A stretch of DNA of 64,000 bases from Poindextera sp036272595 (GCA_036272595.1 DATAYM010000012.1:62001-126000), one strand, 5' to 3'; counted from the first letter of the stretch, positions 7,948 through 17,454 are shown. Translations and numbers: made by a program. Notes: generated by a model from the letters alone, not told the origin.

Positions 7948-9099
7948 TCAGCCAGCCGCGGCCAGTTCCGCCGCCGGATCGTCCTCCGCCGCCGCCGCCG
8001 GCCAGATGGAGAGGCCCTGCAGCAGGTCGCGCAGGTTGTCCATCAGGGCGTCCGGCGACATGGAGCCGTGCTGGTCGAGCCGGTAGGTCCAGTAGCTGAC
8101 CACCTGCTCGAGCCGGCCCATCCGACCGCCCAGGTCGATGAACAGGCTGGCGCCGTCGCTGAGGAAGCGGCGGAAGCTCTCCGGCTTCTGGTCCTCGGTC
8201 AGGCCCTGATAGGCGCGGTCGTAGAGCTTCAGCGTCTGGCCGATGTCGCGCCAGGCCTCGGTGATCGCCGCCTCCAGCAGCTCCCGGGCATTGGTCACGA
8301 AATCCACCGTATCGGCGTCATGGCCGCGCCGGCTGAGCTTGCGGATCGAGCGCAGGGTGGATTTCAGCTCCGGCGCCAGGGTCTGGGCGCGCCAGCGGTA
8401 ATAGAGGAAGGCCTTCCAGGCGAACATCGCCTCGGCGAAGTCCTCGTCGTCCATCTGCAGGGTCGCCTTCAGCGGCGCGAGCTCGTCGCTGTCGCCGTCG
8501 GCGAGCAGCAGCTTGGCCATGCGCCGGGCGCGCTTGTCGGAGGCGCCCTCTTCGCCGAAGCAGAGCCGGATCAGCGACGACATCTGGCCCTCCACGAAGC
8601 CAAGCATCCGCTCCTTGTCCGGCCCGCTCAGCCGGTAATAGCAGGCATCCACCTCGATGTGCTGCTTGGCCAGCACCTCGCGCACCAGGAAGGGATCGAG
8701 CGTCGGCAGCCGGTCGAGGATGCGCAGCACCGCTACGTCCCGCTCCAGCGCCCGGCCGCCATATTCCAGCCGGCGGGTCAGGGACATCAGGAAATCCGGC
8801 TCATCCACGAAGAGGACCTGGCCGCCCAGGTTCAGGTCGTCGGGGTCGAACGGGAAGATGATCTTGGTGGCGTTGAAACGCCGCGGCGCGATCCGCTCCT
8901 CCTCGCCCGGCGCCACATTGTGCTTGGCGATGATGGCGCGGTTGAGCACCGGGTGGACGAACATTGGCTTGGCGACATAGGCCGCACTGTCCGGCTGTTC
9001 GACCGCCAGCCCGTGCAGATTGAGGATCCGCGCCGAAGAGGCCGTCGCCACGATGGCCTTGAGGTTCCGGACCCCGGCGTCGACCCTGTAAAGCTGCAT
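7948..9099 (-). CDS. Conserved hypothetical protein (383 aa)
   Basis: I do not recognise a named family. The protein has no signal peptide or membrane helix. The first 110 residues look like a beta-rich domain (KIIFPFDPDDLNLGG segment). The rest is helical and charged, with short ER/KR-rich helices and an acidic C-terminus rich in Ala. The ATG at 9099 has a GGAG site 8 bp upstream. It stands alone between the GST gene (convergent) and gcvPB (same strand, 125 bp away). Its codon use matches the neighbours, so it is a real gene. Confidence 0.7.
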   Translation of the reverse strand: MQLYRVDAGVRNLKAIVATASSARILNLHGLAVEQPDSAAYVAKPMFVHPVLNRAIIAKHNVAPGEEERIAPRRFNATKIIFPFDPDDLNLGGQVLFVDEPDFLMSLTRRLEYGGRALERDVAVLRILDRLPTLDPFLVREVLAKQHIEVDACYYRLSGPDKERMLGFVEGQMSSLIRLCFGEEGASDKRARRMAKLLLADGDSDELAPLKATLQMDDEDFAEAMFAWKAFLYYRWRAQTLAPELKSTLRSIRKLSRRGHDADTVDFVTNARELLEAAITEAWRDIGQTLKLYDRAYQGLTEDQKPESFRRFLSDGASLFIDLGGRMGRLEQVVSYWTYRLDQHGSMSPDALMDNLRDLLQGLSIWPAAAAEDDPAAELAAAG

Positions 9100-9224
9100 G
9101 GACGCGACTCCGCCGACACTGGCGCGCGCCTGTCATACAAGCAAAGGTTTGCCGCGCCCTTTAGGAGCATGGCTAACGGTCCATGAACTCTTTCCGCCGC
9201 GCTAAGCCGGGGAGAGGGTTCCTT

Positions 9225-10784
9225 TTATTCCGCCGCGACCGTCGGCGGCTCTTCCGGCCGCCAGCGCAGTTTCGGCTTCCGCGCGGCCTGGGTTTCGTCG
9301 AGGCGGCGCAACGGGGCGTGGAACGGCGCGCCCTTGAAGCGGTCGACGTCGCCGGCCTTCGCGGCCGCGGCCAGGGCCAGGACCGCGTCGCAGAAGCGAT
9401 CGATCTCGGCCTTCGGCTCGGTCTCGGTGGGCTCGATCAGCATGGCGCCGTGGACGACCAGCGGGAAATACATGGTCATCGGGTGGAAGCCCTCGTCGAT
9501 CAGCGCCTTGGCGAAGTCGAGGGTGGCGACGCCGGTCCCGTCCAGCCATTGGTCGTCGAACAGCGCCTCGTGCATGCAGTAGCCGCCGAACGGGGCGGTC
9601 ATCACCCCGCCGAGCCGGGCCTTGACGTAGTTGGCGTTGAGCACCGCATCCTCGGCCACCTGGGCCAGGCCGTCGGCGCCGTGGCTCATCATGTAGGCCA
9701 GGGCGCGCACGTACATGCCCATCTGGCCGTGGAAGGCCGAGAGCCGGCCGAAGCTGGCCGAACCTTCCGGCGCGTGGTCGGCCAGGGTGAAGCCGTCGAG
9801 GCCGTGGCTCACCCAGGGAGCCGGCGCGTAGGGCGCCAGCGCCTCGCTCAACACCACCGGCCCCGCCCCCGGCCCGCCGCCGCCGTGCGGGGTCGAGAAG
9901 GTCTTGTGCAGGTTGATGTGCATGGCGTCGACGCCCAGGTCGGCCGGCCGCACCTTGCCGACGATGGCGTTGAAATTGGCCCCGTCGCAATAGAGGTAGG
10001 CGCCCGCCGCGTGGGTCCTGGCGGCGATCTCGATCATGTCGCGCTCGAACAGGCCGCAGGTGTTGGGATTGGTCAGCATGACGGCGGCCACGTCGGGGCC
10101 GAGCCTGGCTTCCAGATCGGCCAGGTCGACCCGCCCGGCGGCGGTCTGGGCGATCTCCTCGACCGCGTAGCCGACGAAGGCGGCGGTGGCCGGATTGGTG
10201 CCGTGGGCGGAGGTCGGGACCAGCACCCGCTTGCGCGCATCGCCCCTGGCCTCATGGGCGGCGCGGATGGCCAGCAGGCCGCAGAGTTCGCCGTGGGCGC
10301 CGGCCTTGGGCGACAGCGCCACCGCCGGCATGCCGGTCAGGGTCTTCAGCCAGTGGGCCAGCATGTCCATCATCGCCAGCGCCCCCTGGACGGTGGATTG
10401 CGGCTGCAACGGGTGGATGTCGGCAAAGCCCGGCAGGCGCGCCAGCTTCTCGTTCAGGCGCGGGTTGTGCTTCATGGTGCAGGAGCCCAGCGGGTAGAGG
10501 GCCAGGTCGATGGCGTGGTTCTGCTGGCTGAGCCGCACATAGTGGCGCAGCGTCTCCGGCTCCGAGAGGCCGGGCAGGCCGATGGGCGCGGCGCGCACCA
10601 GATCGCCCAGGTCGGAAGCGTCCAGATCGGGTTCTGCCAGGTCGACGCCGGTCTTCTCCCAGCCGCCCAGTTCGAAGATCAGCGGCTCGTGCTGCAAGAG
10701 GCCGCGACCGCCGGTGAGGGTCGGCGGCGCGGTCTCGACGATGGCCTCGGCGCGGGTCGGCCGCCCGATGGTTTGCAGGCTCAT
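9225..10784 (-). CDS. gcvPB: Glycine dehydrogenase (decarboxylating) subunit 2
   Basis: 519-residue PLP-dependent half of the split P-protein of the glycine cleavage system, which decarboxylates glycine and passes the aminomethyl group to GcvH. The PLP lysine is in NLHKTFSTPHGGGGPG, and the YPLGSCTMKHNPRLNE and SAHGTNPA blocks are intact. The true start is the ATG at 10784, which overlaps the gcvPA stop by 4 bp; the open frame continuing to 11132 is a gcvPA shadow. It is the last gene of the riboswitch-controlled gcv operon. Confidence 0.96.
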   Translation of the reverse strand: MSLQTIGRPTRAEAIVETAPPTLTGGRGLLQHEPLIFELGGWEKTGVDLAEPDLDASDLGDLVRAAPIGLPGLSEPETLRHYVRLSQQNHAIDLALYPLGSCTMKHNPRLNEKLARLPGFADIHPLQPQSTVQGALAMMDMLAHWLKTLTGMPAVALSPKAGAHGELCGLLAIRAAHEARGDARKRVLVPTSAHGTNPATAAFVGYAVEEIAQTAAGRVDLADLEARLGPDVAAVMLTNPNTCGLFERDMIEIAARTHAAGAYLYCDGANFNAIVGKVRPADLGVDAMHINLHKTFSTPHGGGGPGAGPVVLSEALAPYAPAPWVSHGLDGFTLADHAPEGSASFGRLSAFHGQMGMYVRALAYMMSHGADGLAQVAEDAVLNANYVKARLGGVMTAPFGGYCMHEALFDDQWLDGTGVATLDFAKALIDEGFHPMTMYFPLVVHGAMLIEPTETEPKAEIDRFCDAVLALAAAAKAGDVDRFKGAPFHAPLRRLDETQAARKPKLRWRPEEPPTVAAE

Positions 10785-12124
10785 GCGAGGACTCCGGAAA
10801 GTTCCTTGGCCAGCGCGGCGATGTCGGCGTCGGTGGTCAGTTCGGTGGCGGCCAGCAAGAGCACGTCGTCCAGATGCGCCTCGGGCGAGAGGCGGGAGAA
10901 GGGCACGCCGGCGATGACGCCGGCGCCGGCCAGGCGCTCCACCACCCAGGCGGCGGGCTGGGGCAGGCGAACGGCGATCTCGTTGAAGAAGCGCGGGGTC
11001 AGCACCTCGACGCCCTCGATCGCCGCCAGCGCCGCCGCCAGCTTGCGCGCCTGGGCGTGGTTGACCGCCGCCAGCCGGCGCAGGCCGGTCTCGCCCAGCA
11101 GGGTCATGTGGATCGTGAAAGCCAGTGCGCAAAGCCCGGAATTCGTGCAGATATTCGATGTTGCCTTGTCACGGCGAATATGCTGTTCGCGGGTGGACAG
11201 GGTGAGCACGAAGCCGCGCTTGCCGTCGGCGTCCACCGTCTCGCCGCAGAGCCGGCCGGGGGCTTGGCGGATGAAGCGCTCGCGGGTGGCGAAGAGGCCG
11301 ACATAGGGGCCGCCGAAATTGAGCGCGTTGCCGATCGACTGGCCCTCGGCCGCGACGATGTCGGCCCCCATCTCGCCGGGGGACTTCAGCAGGCCGAGCG
11401 AGACCGCCTCGGTGACCACCACGATCATCAGCGCCCCGGCGGCATGCGCCGCCTCGGCGATGCGGGTCAGGTCGGAGGCGGTCCCGAACACGTTCGGGGT
11501 CTGCACCACCACGCACGCGGTCTCGGCGTCGATGGCGGCGACCACCTCGGCCTCGCCGTCGACAGCCGCGGCCTGGCGCGCCACGCCGACGCCGGCGACG
11601 TGCGCCAGAGTGGCGATGGAGTCGGCGTACTGGGGATGCAGGCCGCCGGACAGCACCGCCTTCGGCCGGCGGGTGACGCGGTGGGCCATCATCACCGCCT
11701 CCGCCGCCGCGGTCGAGCCGTCGTACATGGAGGCGTTGGCCACCTCCATGCCGGTCAGGGCCGCGACCTGGCTCTGGAACTCGAACAGGGCCTGCAAGGT
11801 GCCCTGGGCGATCTCCGGCTGGTAGGGCGTATAGGAAGTAAGAAATTCCGATCGCTGGATCAGGTGGTCGACGCTCGACGGCACATGGTGGCGATAGGCC
11901 CCGGCGCCGCAGAAGAACGGCCCTTGCGCGCCGCTGCGGTTCTTCGCCGCCAGCCCGGCCAGGGCCCGCTCCACCTCGATCTCGCCCATGTGCATGGGCA
12001 GGTCGACGGGCGCGGACAGGCGCGCGGCGTCCGGCACGTCCGTGAACAGAGCGCCGATATCGGGCGCGCCGACCACCGCCAGCATGGCGAACCGGTCGTC
12101 GGGGGTGAGGGGCAGATAGCGCAT
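10781..12124 (-). CDS. gcvPA: Glycine dehydrogenase (decarboxylating) subunit 1
   Basis: 447-residue N-terminal-type half of the split P-protein; forms an alpha2beta2 enzyme with GcvPB. The start is the ATG at 12124 (MRYLPLTPDD), 5 bp after the gcvH stop. Recognisable blocks are FCGAGAYRHHVPSSVD, SYTPYQPEIAQGTLQ and NASMYDGSTAAAEA. It carries no PLP lysine, as expected for this subunit. The split P-protein is typical of Caulobacterales and many Gram-positives, in contrast to the fused GcvP of enterics and rhizobia. Confidence 0.95.
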   Translation of the reverse strand: MRYLPLTPDDRFAMLAVVGAPDIGALFTDVPDAARLSAPVDLPMHMGEIEVERALAGLAAKNRSGAQGPFFCGAGAYRHHVPSSVDHLIQRSEFLTSYTPYQPEIAQGTLQALFEFQSQVAALTGMEVANASMYDGSTAAAEAVMMAHRVTRRPKAVLSGGLHPQYADSIATLAHVAGVGVARQAAAVDGEAEVVAAIDAETACVVVQTPNVFGTASDLTRIAEAAHAAGALMIVVVTEAVSLGLLKSPGEMGADIVAAEGQSIGNALNFGGPYVGLFATRERFIRQAPGRLCGETVDADGKRGFVLTLSTREQHIRRDKATSNICTNSGLCALAFTIHMTLLGETGLRRLAAVNHAQARKLAAALAAIEGVEVLTPRFFNEIAVRLPQPAAWVVERLAGAGVIAGVPFSRLSPEAHLDDVLLLAATELTTDADIAALAKELSGVLA

Positions 12125-12129
12125 GGCGG

Positions 12130-12495
12130 TCAGAGGGTCTCCAGGAAGGCGTCGTACTGATGGCGGTCCATCAGCGCATCGACCGCGCCGGGATCGGACA
12201 GTTTCAGCCTGGCGAACCAGCCGGCGGCCTCCGGCTCGGCGTTGACCGTTTCCGGCTCGCTGGTCAGCACCTCGTTGACCGCGACCACCTCGCCGCCGAT
12301 CGGCGCATAGACGTCCGAGGCGGCCTTGACGCTCTCGACCACGGCCAGGTTGTCGCCGACCTTCACCGTCTTGCCCACCTGGGGCAATTCGACGAACACC
12401 ACGTCGCCCAGTTGTTCGGCGGCGTAGGCGGTGACGCCGATGGTGGCGACGTCGCCGGCGACCTCGACCCATTCGTGATCCTTGGTGAAGCGCAT
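12130..12495 (-). CDS. gcvH: Glycine cleavage system H protein
   Basis: 121-residue lipoyl carrier protein that shuttles the aminomethyl group between P-, T- and L-proteins. The lipoylation lysine is in ESVKAASDVYAP near residue 60, inside the usual barrel-sandwich fold, and the opening RFTKDHEWVEV is canonical. It lies 15 bp downstream of gcvT and 5 bp upstream of gcvPA, in a tight operon. Confidence 0.97.
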   Translation of the reverse strand: MRFTKDHEWVEVAGDVATIGVTAYAAEQLGDVVFVELPQVGKTVKVGDNLAVVESVKAASDVYAPIGGEVVAVNEVLTSEPETVNAEPEAAGWFARLKLSDPGAVDALMDRHQYDAFLETL

Positions 12496-12510
12496 GCGGG
12501 GGGTCCTCTT

Positions 12511-13665
12511 TCAGACTTTGCGGACGTAGCGGTGGGGGACGAAGGGCAGGCCGGCGACCTCGGCCGCCTGCGGCTTGCCCCGGACGATGACCTTGAGCGC
12601 GGTTCCGGGCTCCGCGAGCGCCGGCGGGACAAAGCCCATGGCGATCGGCGCGCCGAGCGACGGCGAGAACCCGCCGCTGGTGACCCGGCCGACCACGGCG
12701 CCGTCCGCGGCCGCGATCTGCGCGCCTTCCCGCGCCGGGGCGCCTTCCAGCACCCGCAGGCCGACACGGACGCGGCTCAGGTCCCCGGCCAGCTCGCGCG
12801 CCATCCGCTCGGAACCGCGCAGCCTCCCGGCCTTCAGCCGAGGCTTGGCGATGGCGAAACTCAGATCGCCCTCGACGGCGGAGGTGGTCTCGTCGATATC
12901 GTGGCCATGCAGCGGCAGCCCCGCCTCGAGCCTGAGCGAATCCCGCGCGCCGAGGCCGATCGGCCGAACCCGTTCGTCGGCCAGCAGCCGGTCCCAGAAG
13001 TCAACACAGGCGGGCGCGCGGATCAGGATCTCATAGCCGTCCTCGCCGGTATAGCCGCAGCGGGCGACGACGCAGCCCTCGCCGGCATGGTCGATGCGGC
13101 GGTGGGTCATGAAGGTCAGCTCGGCGGCCTCCGGGAAGAATCCGGCGACTACCCCGGCCGCGTCCGGTCCCTGCACGGCGATCAGCGCCCGATCGTCGGC
13201 GCGGGCCAGGGTGGCGACCCCGCTCGCCCCGCGCTGGATACGCGCGAAATCGCCTTCCTTCGCGCCGGCGTTGACGACGATGTAGAGCATGCCCTGGCGG
13301 CTGGGCCAGACCGGCCGGCCGATCATAAGGTCGTCGACGATGCCGCCGTCCTCATTCAGCAGCAGGGTGTAGCGGATCTGGCCGGGCTTCAGCGAGGCGA
13401 TGTCGCCGCTGATCAACGGCTCGATCACCGCCGCGACGGCGCGGTGGTCGGCGTCGGCGTCGCCGGACTTCCGGTCCAGGGTCAGGAAGGCCGGGCCCAT
13501 GTGCGAGACGTCGAAGGCGCCGGCGTGCGCGCGGGTCCACAGGTGCTCCTTCAGCACCCCGTCCCGATACTGCACCGGCATCTCGTAGCCGCCGAACTCG
13601 ACCAGCCGCGCGCCGGCCGCGACGTGGGCCTCGTAAAGCGGGGTACGTTTGAACGGCTGGGACAA
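12511..13665 (-). CDS. gcvT: Glycine cleavage system aminomethyltransferase T protein
   Basis: 384-residue tetrahydrofolate-dependent aminomethyltransferase. Key segments are RTPLYEAHVAAGARLVEFGG, the FDVSHMG loop, GYTGEDGYEI and the C-terminal barrel. The start is a TTG at 13665 with a GGAG site 7 bp upstream (CCGGAGTTCGCCTTG); no ATG or GTG fits the conserved N-terminus. It is the first gene of the gcv operon, directly behind the tandem glycine riboswitch, so an unusual start codon here may hold translation low until the switch opens. Confidence 0.95.
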   Translation of the reverse strand: MSQPFKRTPLYEAHVAAGARLVEFGGYEMPVQYRDGVLKEHLWTRAHAGAFDVSHMGPAFLTLDRKSGDADADHRAVAAVIEPLISGDIASLKPGQIRYTLLLNEDGGIVDDLMIGRPVWPSRQGMLYIVVNAGAKEGDFARIQRGASGVATLARADDRALIAVQGPDAAGVVAGFFPEAAELTFMTHRRIDHAGEGCVVARCGYTGEDGYEILIRAPACVDFWDRLLADERVRPIGLGARDSLRLEAGLPLHGHDIDETTSAVEGDLSFAIAKPRLKAGRLRGSERMARELAGDLSRVRVGLRVLEGAPAREGAQIAAADGAVVGRVTSGGFSPSLGAPIAMGFVPPALAEPGTALKVIVRGKPQAAEVAGLPFVPHRYVRKV

Positions 13666-13713
13666 GGCGAACTCCGGCAGCGTGCTGAGGCGAAATCCGC
13701 CTCGTGGTCACGC

Positions 13714-13921
13714 CCCCGCTGTCCTTCGCGCCTGAGAGATTTCAGACCGCGCCTCAATTCGAGACGGCCCTTGCTCCTTCGGCGAGTCCTCCCGCGTGGG
13801 AGCACTGCTTTCCAGCGTTCTATAGGCTCGCGCGGTCCTTTTGCCTGAGCGTTTCCGGGGCGGTTGCGCCTTCGGCGCCGAGTTCAATCGACTCGGCCTC
13901 TCCCGCGAGAGTTGCCCGCTA
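13714..13921 (-). promoter_or_regulatory. Tandem glycine riboswitch
   Basis: On the minus strand the leader of gcvT contains two successive glycine aptamers. The first runs from about 13921 to 13826 and has the GGGAGAG start, a GCGCCGAAGGCGC-type hairpin and CGCTCAGGCAAAAGGACCG. The second runs from about 13805 to 13714 with GGGAGGACTCGCCGAAGGAGC and TCTCTCAGGCGCGAAGGACA. The paired CTCAGGC-AAAAGGAC cores are the hallmark of this class. A 6-bp hairpin (13687-13703) with no U-run lies between the aptamers and gcvT, so control may be at translation. Glycine binding normally switches gcv expression on. Confidence 0.93.
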
Positions 13922-13992
13922 GGTGGCCTGGGAGGTCGGCAGAGTCAACCTCGGCTGCCCGCCAGGGCATTTGCGGGGTTCACGGCTCGGCC

Positions 13993-15795
13993 TCACATCC
14001 GCTCGGGCGCCTCGATTCCGAGCAGGCCCAGCGCGGTTTCCAGCTGGTTCAAGGTCGCGGGGGCGAGCGCCAGGCGGGAGGCGCGCGTCGCGGCGTTGGC
14101 GGCGGCCAGCACCGGGCAGGCGGCGTAGAAGCGCGAAAAGGCCTGGGCCAGGCGATAGGCGTGCTCGGCGATGAAGTTGGGCGCGCGCTTGTCGTAGGCC
14201 TCGGTGAGGGCGTGGTCGAAGGCGTCCAGCACCAGCACCAGGTCCCGCTCGGCCGGCTCGGCTATGGCGATGGCGCCGGCCTCGGCCCCCTCCTCCGCCG
14301 CCTTGCGCAGCAGCGATTTGATCCGCACCGCCTGGTACAGCAGATAGGGCCCGGTCTTGCCCTCGAAGCTGGAAAACCGCTCGAGGTCGAAGACGTAGGA
14401 GGTGCCGCGGAAGTTCTGCAGGTCGGCGAACTTCAGCGTCGCCACGGCCACCTTCATGGCCGTGTCCTCGAACTCGGCGGGCGAGAGCTCGGCGCCCAGG
14501 CCGGCCTCGTGCAGCCGCGTCCGCGCCGCGCCGCCGACCATGTCGATCAGGTCCTTCAGCTTCAGCACGCCGCCGGCGCGGGTCTTGAACGGCTTGCCAT
14601 CCGGCCCATTCATGGTGCCGAAGCCGACGTGGCTCAGCTCGCCCTCGGTGGCGTAGCCGGCCAGGACGGCGGCGCGGAACACCACCTCGAAATGGTCGGC
14701 CTGGCGCTGGTCGACGGCGTAGATCACCAGCTCGGGATCGAAATAGCGCCGCCGGTCCAGCACCGTCGCCAGGTCGGTGGTGCCGTACATGGCCGAGCCT
14801 TCCGACGAGACCACCAGCAGCGGCGGCAGGTCGCGCTTGTCGTCGTTGCGCGCCACCCGGACGATCTCGGCGCCCTGGTCGGGGAACAGCAGGCCCTTTT
14901 CGCGCAGCTCCTCGACCATCGGCTCGATCAGGTCGTTGACGTCGCTCTCGCCCTTCCAGAGGTCGAAGTCGACGCCCAGGGCGTGGAAATCCCGCTCCAG
15001 CGCCGCCCGCGTCACCTCATGGAAGTGCTTCCACAGCAGCCGGTAGCCGAACCGCCCTTCCTGCAGCTCGGCCGTGGCGCGGCGGGCGCGGTCGCGGAAC
15101 GCCTCGTCGCTCTTGGCCTTCGCCGCGGCGGCCGGATAGAGCCTATCGAGGTCGTCCAGGGCGATCCTGGCGCCGAGCAGCGCGTCGATGGCGCCGCGAT
15201 CGGCGTCGGAGAACCCCTCCGGTTCGACGATCAGGGGCCCGACGAGATCGGCGATGTCCGGATGCTCATCGAGGACGGCCGTGATCAGCAGCCCCATCTG
15301 GAAGCCCCAGTCACCGAAATGGGCGTCGCCGACCACCTCGTCGCCGCGGAAGCGGTAGATGCGCTTCAGCGCCTCGCCGATGATCGAGGAGCGCAGGTGG
15401 CCGACATGCATCTCCTTGGCGACGTTCGGACCGCCGTAGTCGACCAGCACCCGCCGCGGCGCCGCGACCTTGCCGGCGCCGGCGCGCGGATCGACGGCGA
15501 TGGCCTGCGCCCGCTCGGCCAGGGCCGCATCGGTGACGCGCAGATTGATGAAGCCCGGCCCAGCCACCTCGACGGCGGCCAGCCGCGCGTCGCCGCGCAG
15601 GCGCTCGGCCGCGTCGGCGGCGATCTCGCGCGGAGCCCGCCCGGCGATCTTGGCCGCGGCCAGGGCGCCATTGATCTGGAAGTCAGCCAGTTCCGGCCGG
15701 TCGGACGGCGTCACGCGCCCGAAGCGCGGCTCCAGTCCGGCCTCGGCGAAGGCCCGCGAAGCGGCCTCGCCGAGCGCCGCCGCCAGATCGCTCAT
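13993..15795 (-). CDS. argS: Arginyl-tRNA synthetase
   Basis: 600-residue class I aminoacyl-tRNA synthetase. The HIGH signature appears as HVGHLRSS near residue 128, preceded by the GGPNVAKEMH block. The KMSK loop is degenerate (FKTRAGGVLKL), as is usual for ArgRS. The C-terminal DALR-type anticodon-binding domain ends with the FSRFYAACPVL segment. The start at 15795 overlaps the stop of the preceding exported-protein gene (ATGA), so the two are coupled. Confidence 0.96.
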   Translation of the reverse strand: MSDLAAALGEAASRAFAEAGLEPRFGRVTPSDRPELADFQINGALAAAKIAGRAPREIAADAAERLRGDARLAAVEVAGPGFINLRVTDAALAERAQAIAVDPRAGAGKVAAPRRVLVDYGGPNVAKEMHVGHLRSSIIGEALKRIYRFRGDEVVGDAHFGDWGFQMGLLITAVLDEHPDIADLVGPLIVEPEGFSDADRGAIDALLGARIALDDLDRLYPAAAAKAKSDEAFRDRARRATAELQEGRFGYRLLWKHFHEVTRAALERDFHALGVDFDLWKGESDVNDLIEPMVEELREKGLLFPDQGAEIVRVARNDDKRDLPPLLVVSSEGSAMYGTTDLATVLDRRRYFDPELVIYAVDQRQADHFEVVFRAAVLAGYATEGELSHVGFGTMNGPDGKPFKTRAGGVLKLKDLIDMVGGAARTRLHEAGLGAELSPAEFEDTAMKVAVATLKFADLQNFRGTSYVFDLERFSSFEGKTGPYLLYQAVRIKSLLRKAAEEGAEAGAIAIAEPAERDLVLVLDAFDHALTEAYDKRAPNFIAEHAYRLAQAFSRFYAACPVLAAANAATRASRLALAPATLNQLETALGLLGIEAPERM

Positions 15796-16505
15796 TGCGC
15801 CGGGGCTTGCGCCACCTGGGCTGGCGGGGCGCCGGCGTTGACCTTGAAGCGCTTGCCGGCCTGGTTGAACGCCGCCATCTCGGGGGTCACGTCAAAGCCG
15901 ACCAGCACCTCGAAATTGCCGCCACTGACGTTGGAATTGGCCCGCGGGATCGTGATGCCGTCGAGATGGTCGGTCATCATGATCCGGTCGGTCCCGGCCG
16001 GGAAGTTGGCGCGGACGGTGAAATACTGCTTGTCGAGGACGCCGTAGTCCTTGTCGGTCACCGCCACCCAATAGGTGTAGTCCTTGGACGAGCCGTGCGC
16101 CTGCGGCCCGCGGCCGAAGGCGAACAGCAGCTCGATCGCCACATTGATCGGCTCCACGCCCTTGTAGGCGCAGCCCGACGACAGGTTCTGAATCTCGCCG
16201 GTGTAGCCGACCGCGTCAAAGGCCTCGCGGTTGTCCTTCAGCTCCACATAGCGGGCGGCGTCCCACAGCACTTTCACATAGGGGCAGGGGCCGGCGTTCT
16301 TCTTGCCCGGCAGGTCGAGCCTCTGGGTGGTGTTCCACTCGGCGTCCTTCTTGGCCTTGGCGGCGTCGTCCTGGGCGCTGCCGCCGCCACCGCCGCCGCC
16401 GCCGTGACCGCCGCCCCCCGGGCCGCCGCCGTACTGGGCGAGCGCCGGCGCGGCCGGAATCGCCAGCGCCGCGATCAGGGCGGCCAGAATGAAGGGATGA
16501 CGCAT
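15792..16505 (-). CDS. Secreted protein with Gly-rich N-terminus, hypothetical
   Basis: 237-residue protein from the ATG at 16505 (MRHPFILAAL). A clear signal peptide ends near ALAQ (residue 24). A very Gly-rich linker with a (GGGG)n/H pattern follows at about residues 25-42. The mature domain has three Cys (PCPYVK, SSGCAYKG and surroundings), hinting at a periplasmic disulfide fold. A Tat-like motif is absent. I cannot name the family. Its stop overlaps the argS start by 4 bp, so it is expressed together with a housekeeping gene. Confidence 0.75.
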   Translation of the reverse strand: MRHPFILAALIAALAIPAAPALAQYGGGPGGGGHGGGGGGGGSAQDDAAKAKKDAEWNTTQRLDLPGKKNAGPCPYVKVLWDAARYVELKDNREAFDAVGYTGEIQNLSSGCAYKGVEPINVAIELLFAFGRGPQAHGSSKDYTYWVAVTDKDYGVLDKQYFTVRANFPAGTDRIMMTDHLDGITIPRANSNVSGGNFEVLVGFDVTPEMAAFNQAGKRFKVNAGAPPAQVAQAPAQ

Positions 16506-16623
16506 GATCGGGCACTCCAGGCCCCGCCGGGGATGCGGCGGCGGGTGCATTGTCCGGCCCTAAATACCGGCTTCCAGCCTCAGCCGCAACGCGCTGGCGA
16601 GACCTTGGCGCCGCACCCAGGCT

Positions 16624-17454
16624 TCAGAAGAAAGCGAACGCCCTGATCTCGATGCTCTCGCGCGGCGGGGCGTTCGGGGCGGTCGCGGGATCGTCGAACG
16701 AGGTGTGGGCGCCCCAGCGGGCGCGGCCGTCGGTCTCGGAATCATAGACCTTGAACACCAGCGCCTCGTCGCGGCGCAGGCGCGGGAAGAACGTCCAGCG
16801 GTGGGCGGGGTTGTATTTGAACTGGTAGATCTCGCCGACGCGGTCCGGAAAGCGGCGCTCGGCGGCGATGAAGTCCTCGGGCGCGAGGCTGCGGGCGTCG
16901 GCGATGGCCAGGGGGTTGCGCTCGATCGGCGTGTTGATGGCGCGCCAGACCTGGATGATGGCCATGCGGTTCTGCAGCAGCGCCTCGGCCTCGTCCGGCA
17001 GCAGGTCGCGCAGGCGCTGGGGTCCGGACCAGTCGGTATAGTCGTTGTGCACCGACCGGACCGGCTCGCGGATCTTGCGGGCGGTGCGCTCGGCCTCGTC
17101 GCTGGTGCGCAAGGTGTGGTCGAACACGTGGACGCGGCGGGCGCCGCTGCGCTCGGCGATCAGCCGCTGCATTTCGGGGTAGTAGACCGCCTTCAGCTGT
17201 TCAGGGTCGTAGAAGTCGCCGACCCTGGTCGGATGGTCGGCCAGCTCGAAGCCGGCCTCGTCCAGCCGGAAGCTGTCCCGCAGCGGGCGGCCGTCGCGGA
17301 GCGCCACCACCCGGGCGTCGATCTGGCCCGTGTGCTTGATCACCCGCACGTCGCCGCCGCCGGTCTCGTTCACCGGCTTGACCCCGGTGTCGATCAGGTA
17401 GTTGAGACTGGCCTCGACGGTCCGGGCCTCGATCGTTTCGGTGGCCATGGGCAT
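16624..17454 (-). CDS. CmcJ/NvfI-like family oxidoreductase or hydroxylase homologue
   Basis: 276-residue protein resembling the CmcJ / AsaB / NvfI group, known from cephamycin biosynthesis and fungal secondary metabolism. Family-like segments are SVHNDYTDWSGPQRL (the H-x-D pair), the IIQVWRAINTPIERNPLAIAD block, and the ending SFDDP...PRESIEIRAFAFF with its Arg. In related proteins the H-N-D pair forms part of a possible metal or cofactor site. The ATG at 17454 has GGGAG upstream. The reaction is unknown. It lies 60 bp downstream of a thioesterase gene on the same strand. Confidence 0.75.
   Translation of the reverse strand: MPMATETIEARTVEASLNYLIDTGVKPVNETGGGDVRVIKHTGQIDARVVALRDGRPLRDSFRLDEAGFELADHPTRVGDFYDPEQLKAVYYPEMQRLIAERSGARRVHVFDHTLRTSDEAERTARKIREPVRSVHNDYTDWSGPQRLRDLLPDEAEALLQNRMAIIQVWRAINTPIERNPLAIADARSLAPEDFIAAERRFPDRVGEIYQFKYNPAHRWTFFPRLRRDEALVFKVYDSETDGRARWGAHTSFDDPATAPNAPPRESIEIRAFAFF

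Noticed and set aside
9183..11306. A 707-residue open frame on the plus strand opposite gcvPA/gcvPB
   Set aside because: It is the antisense shadow of two firmly identified genes; its sequence is low-complexity Gly/Arg/His/Ala as expected from high-GC antisense frames.
13864..16047. A 727-residue plus-strand frame opposite argS
   Set aside because: Shadow of argS and its neighbour, without any recognisable domain; GC codon bias keeps many frames open in this genome.
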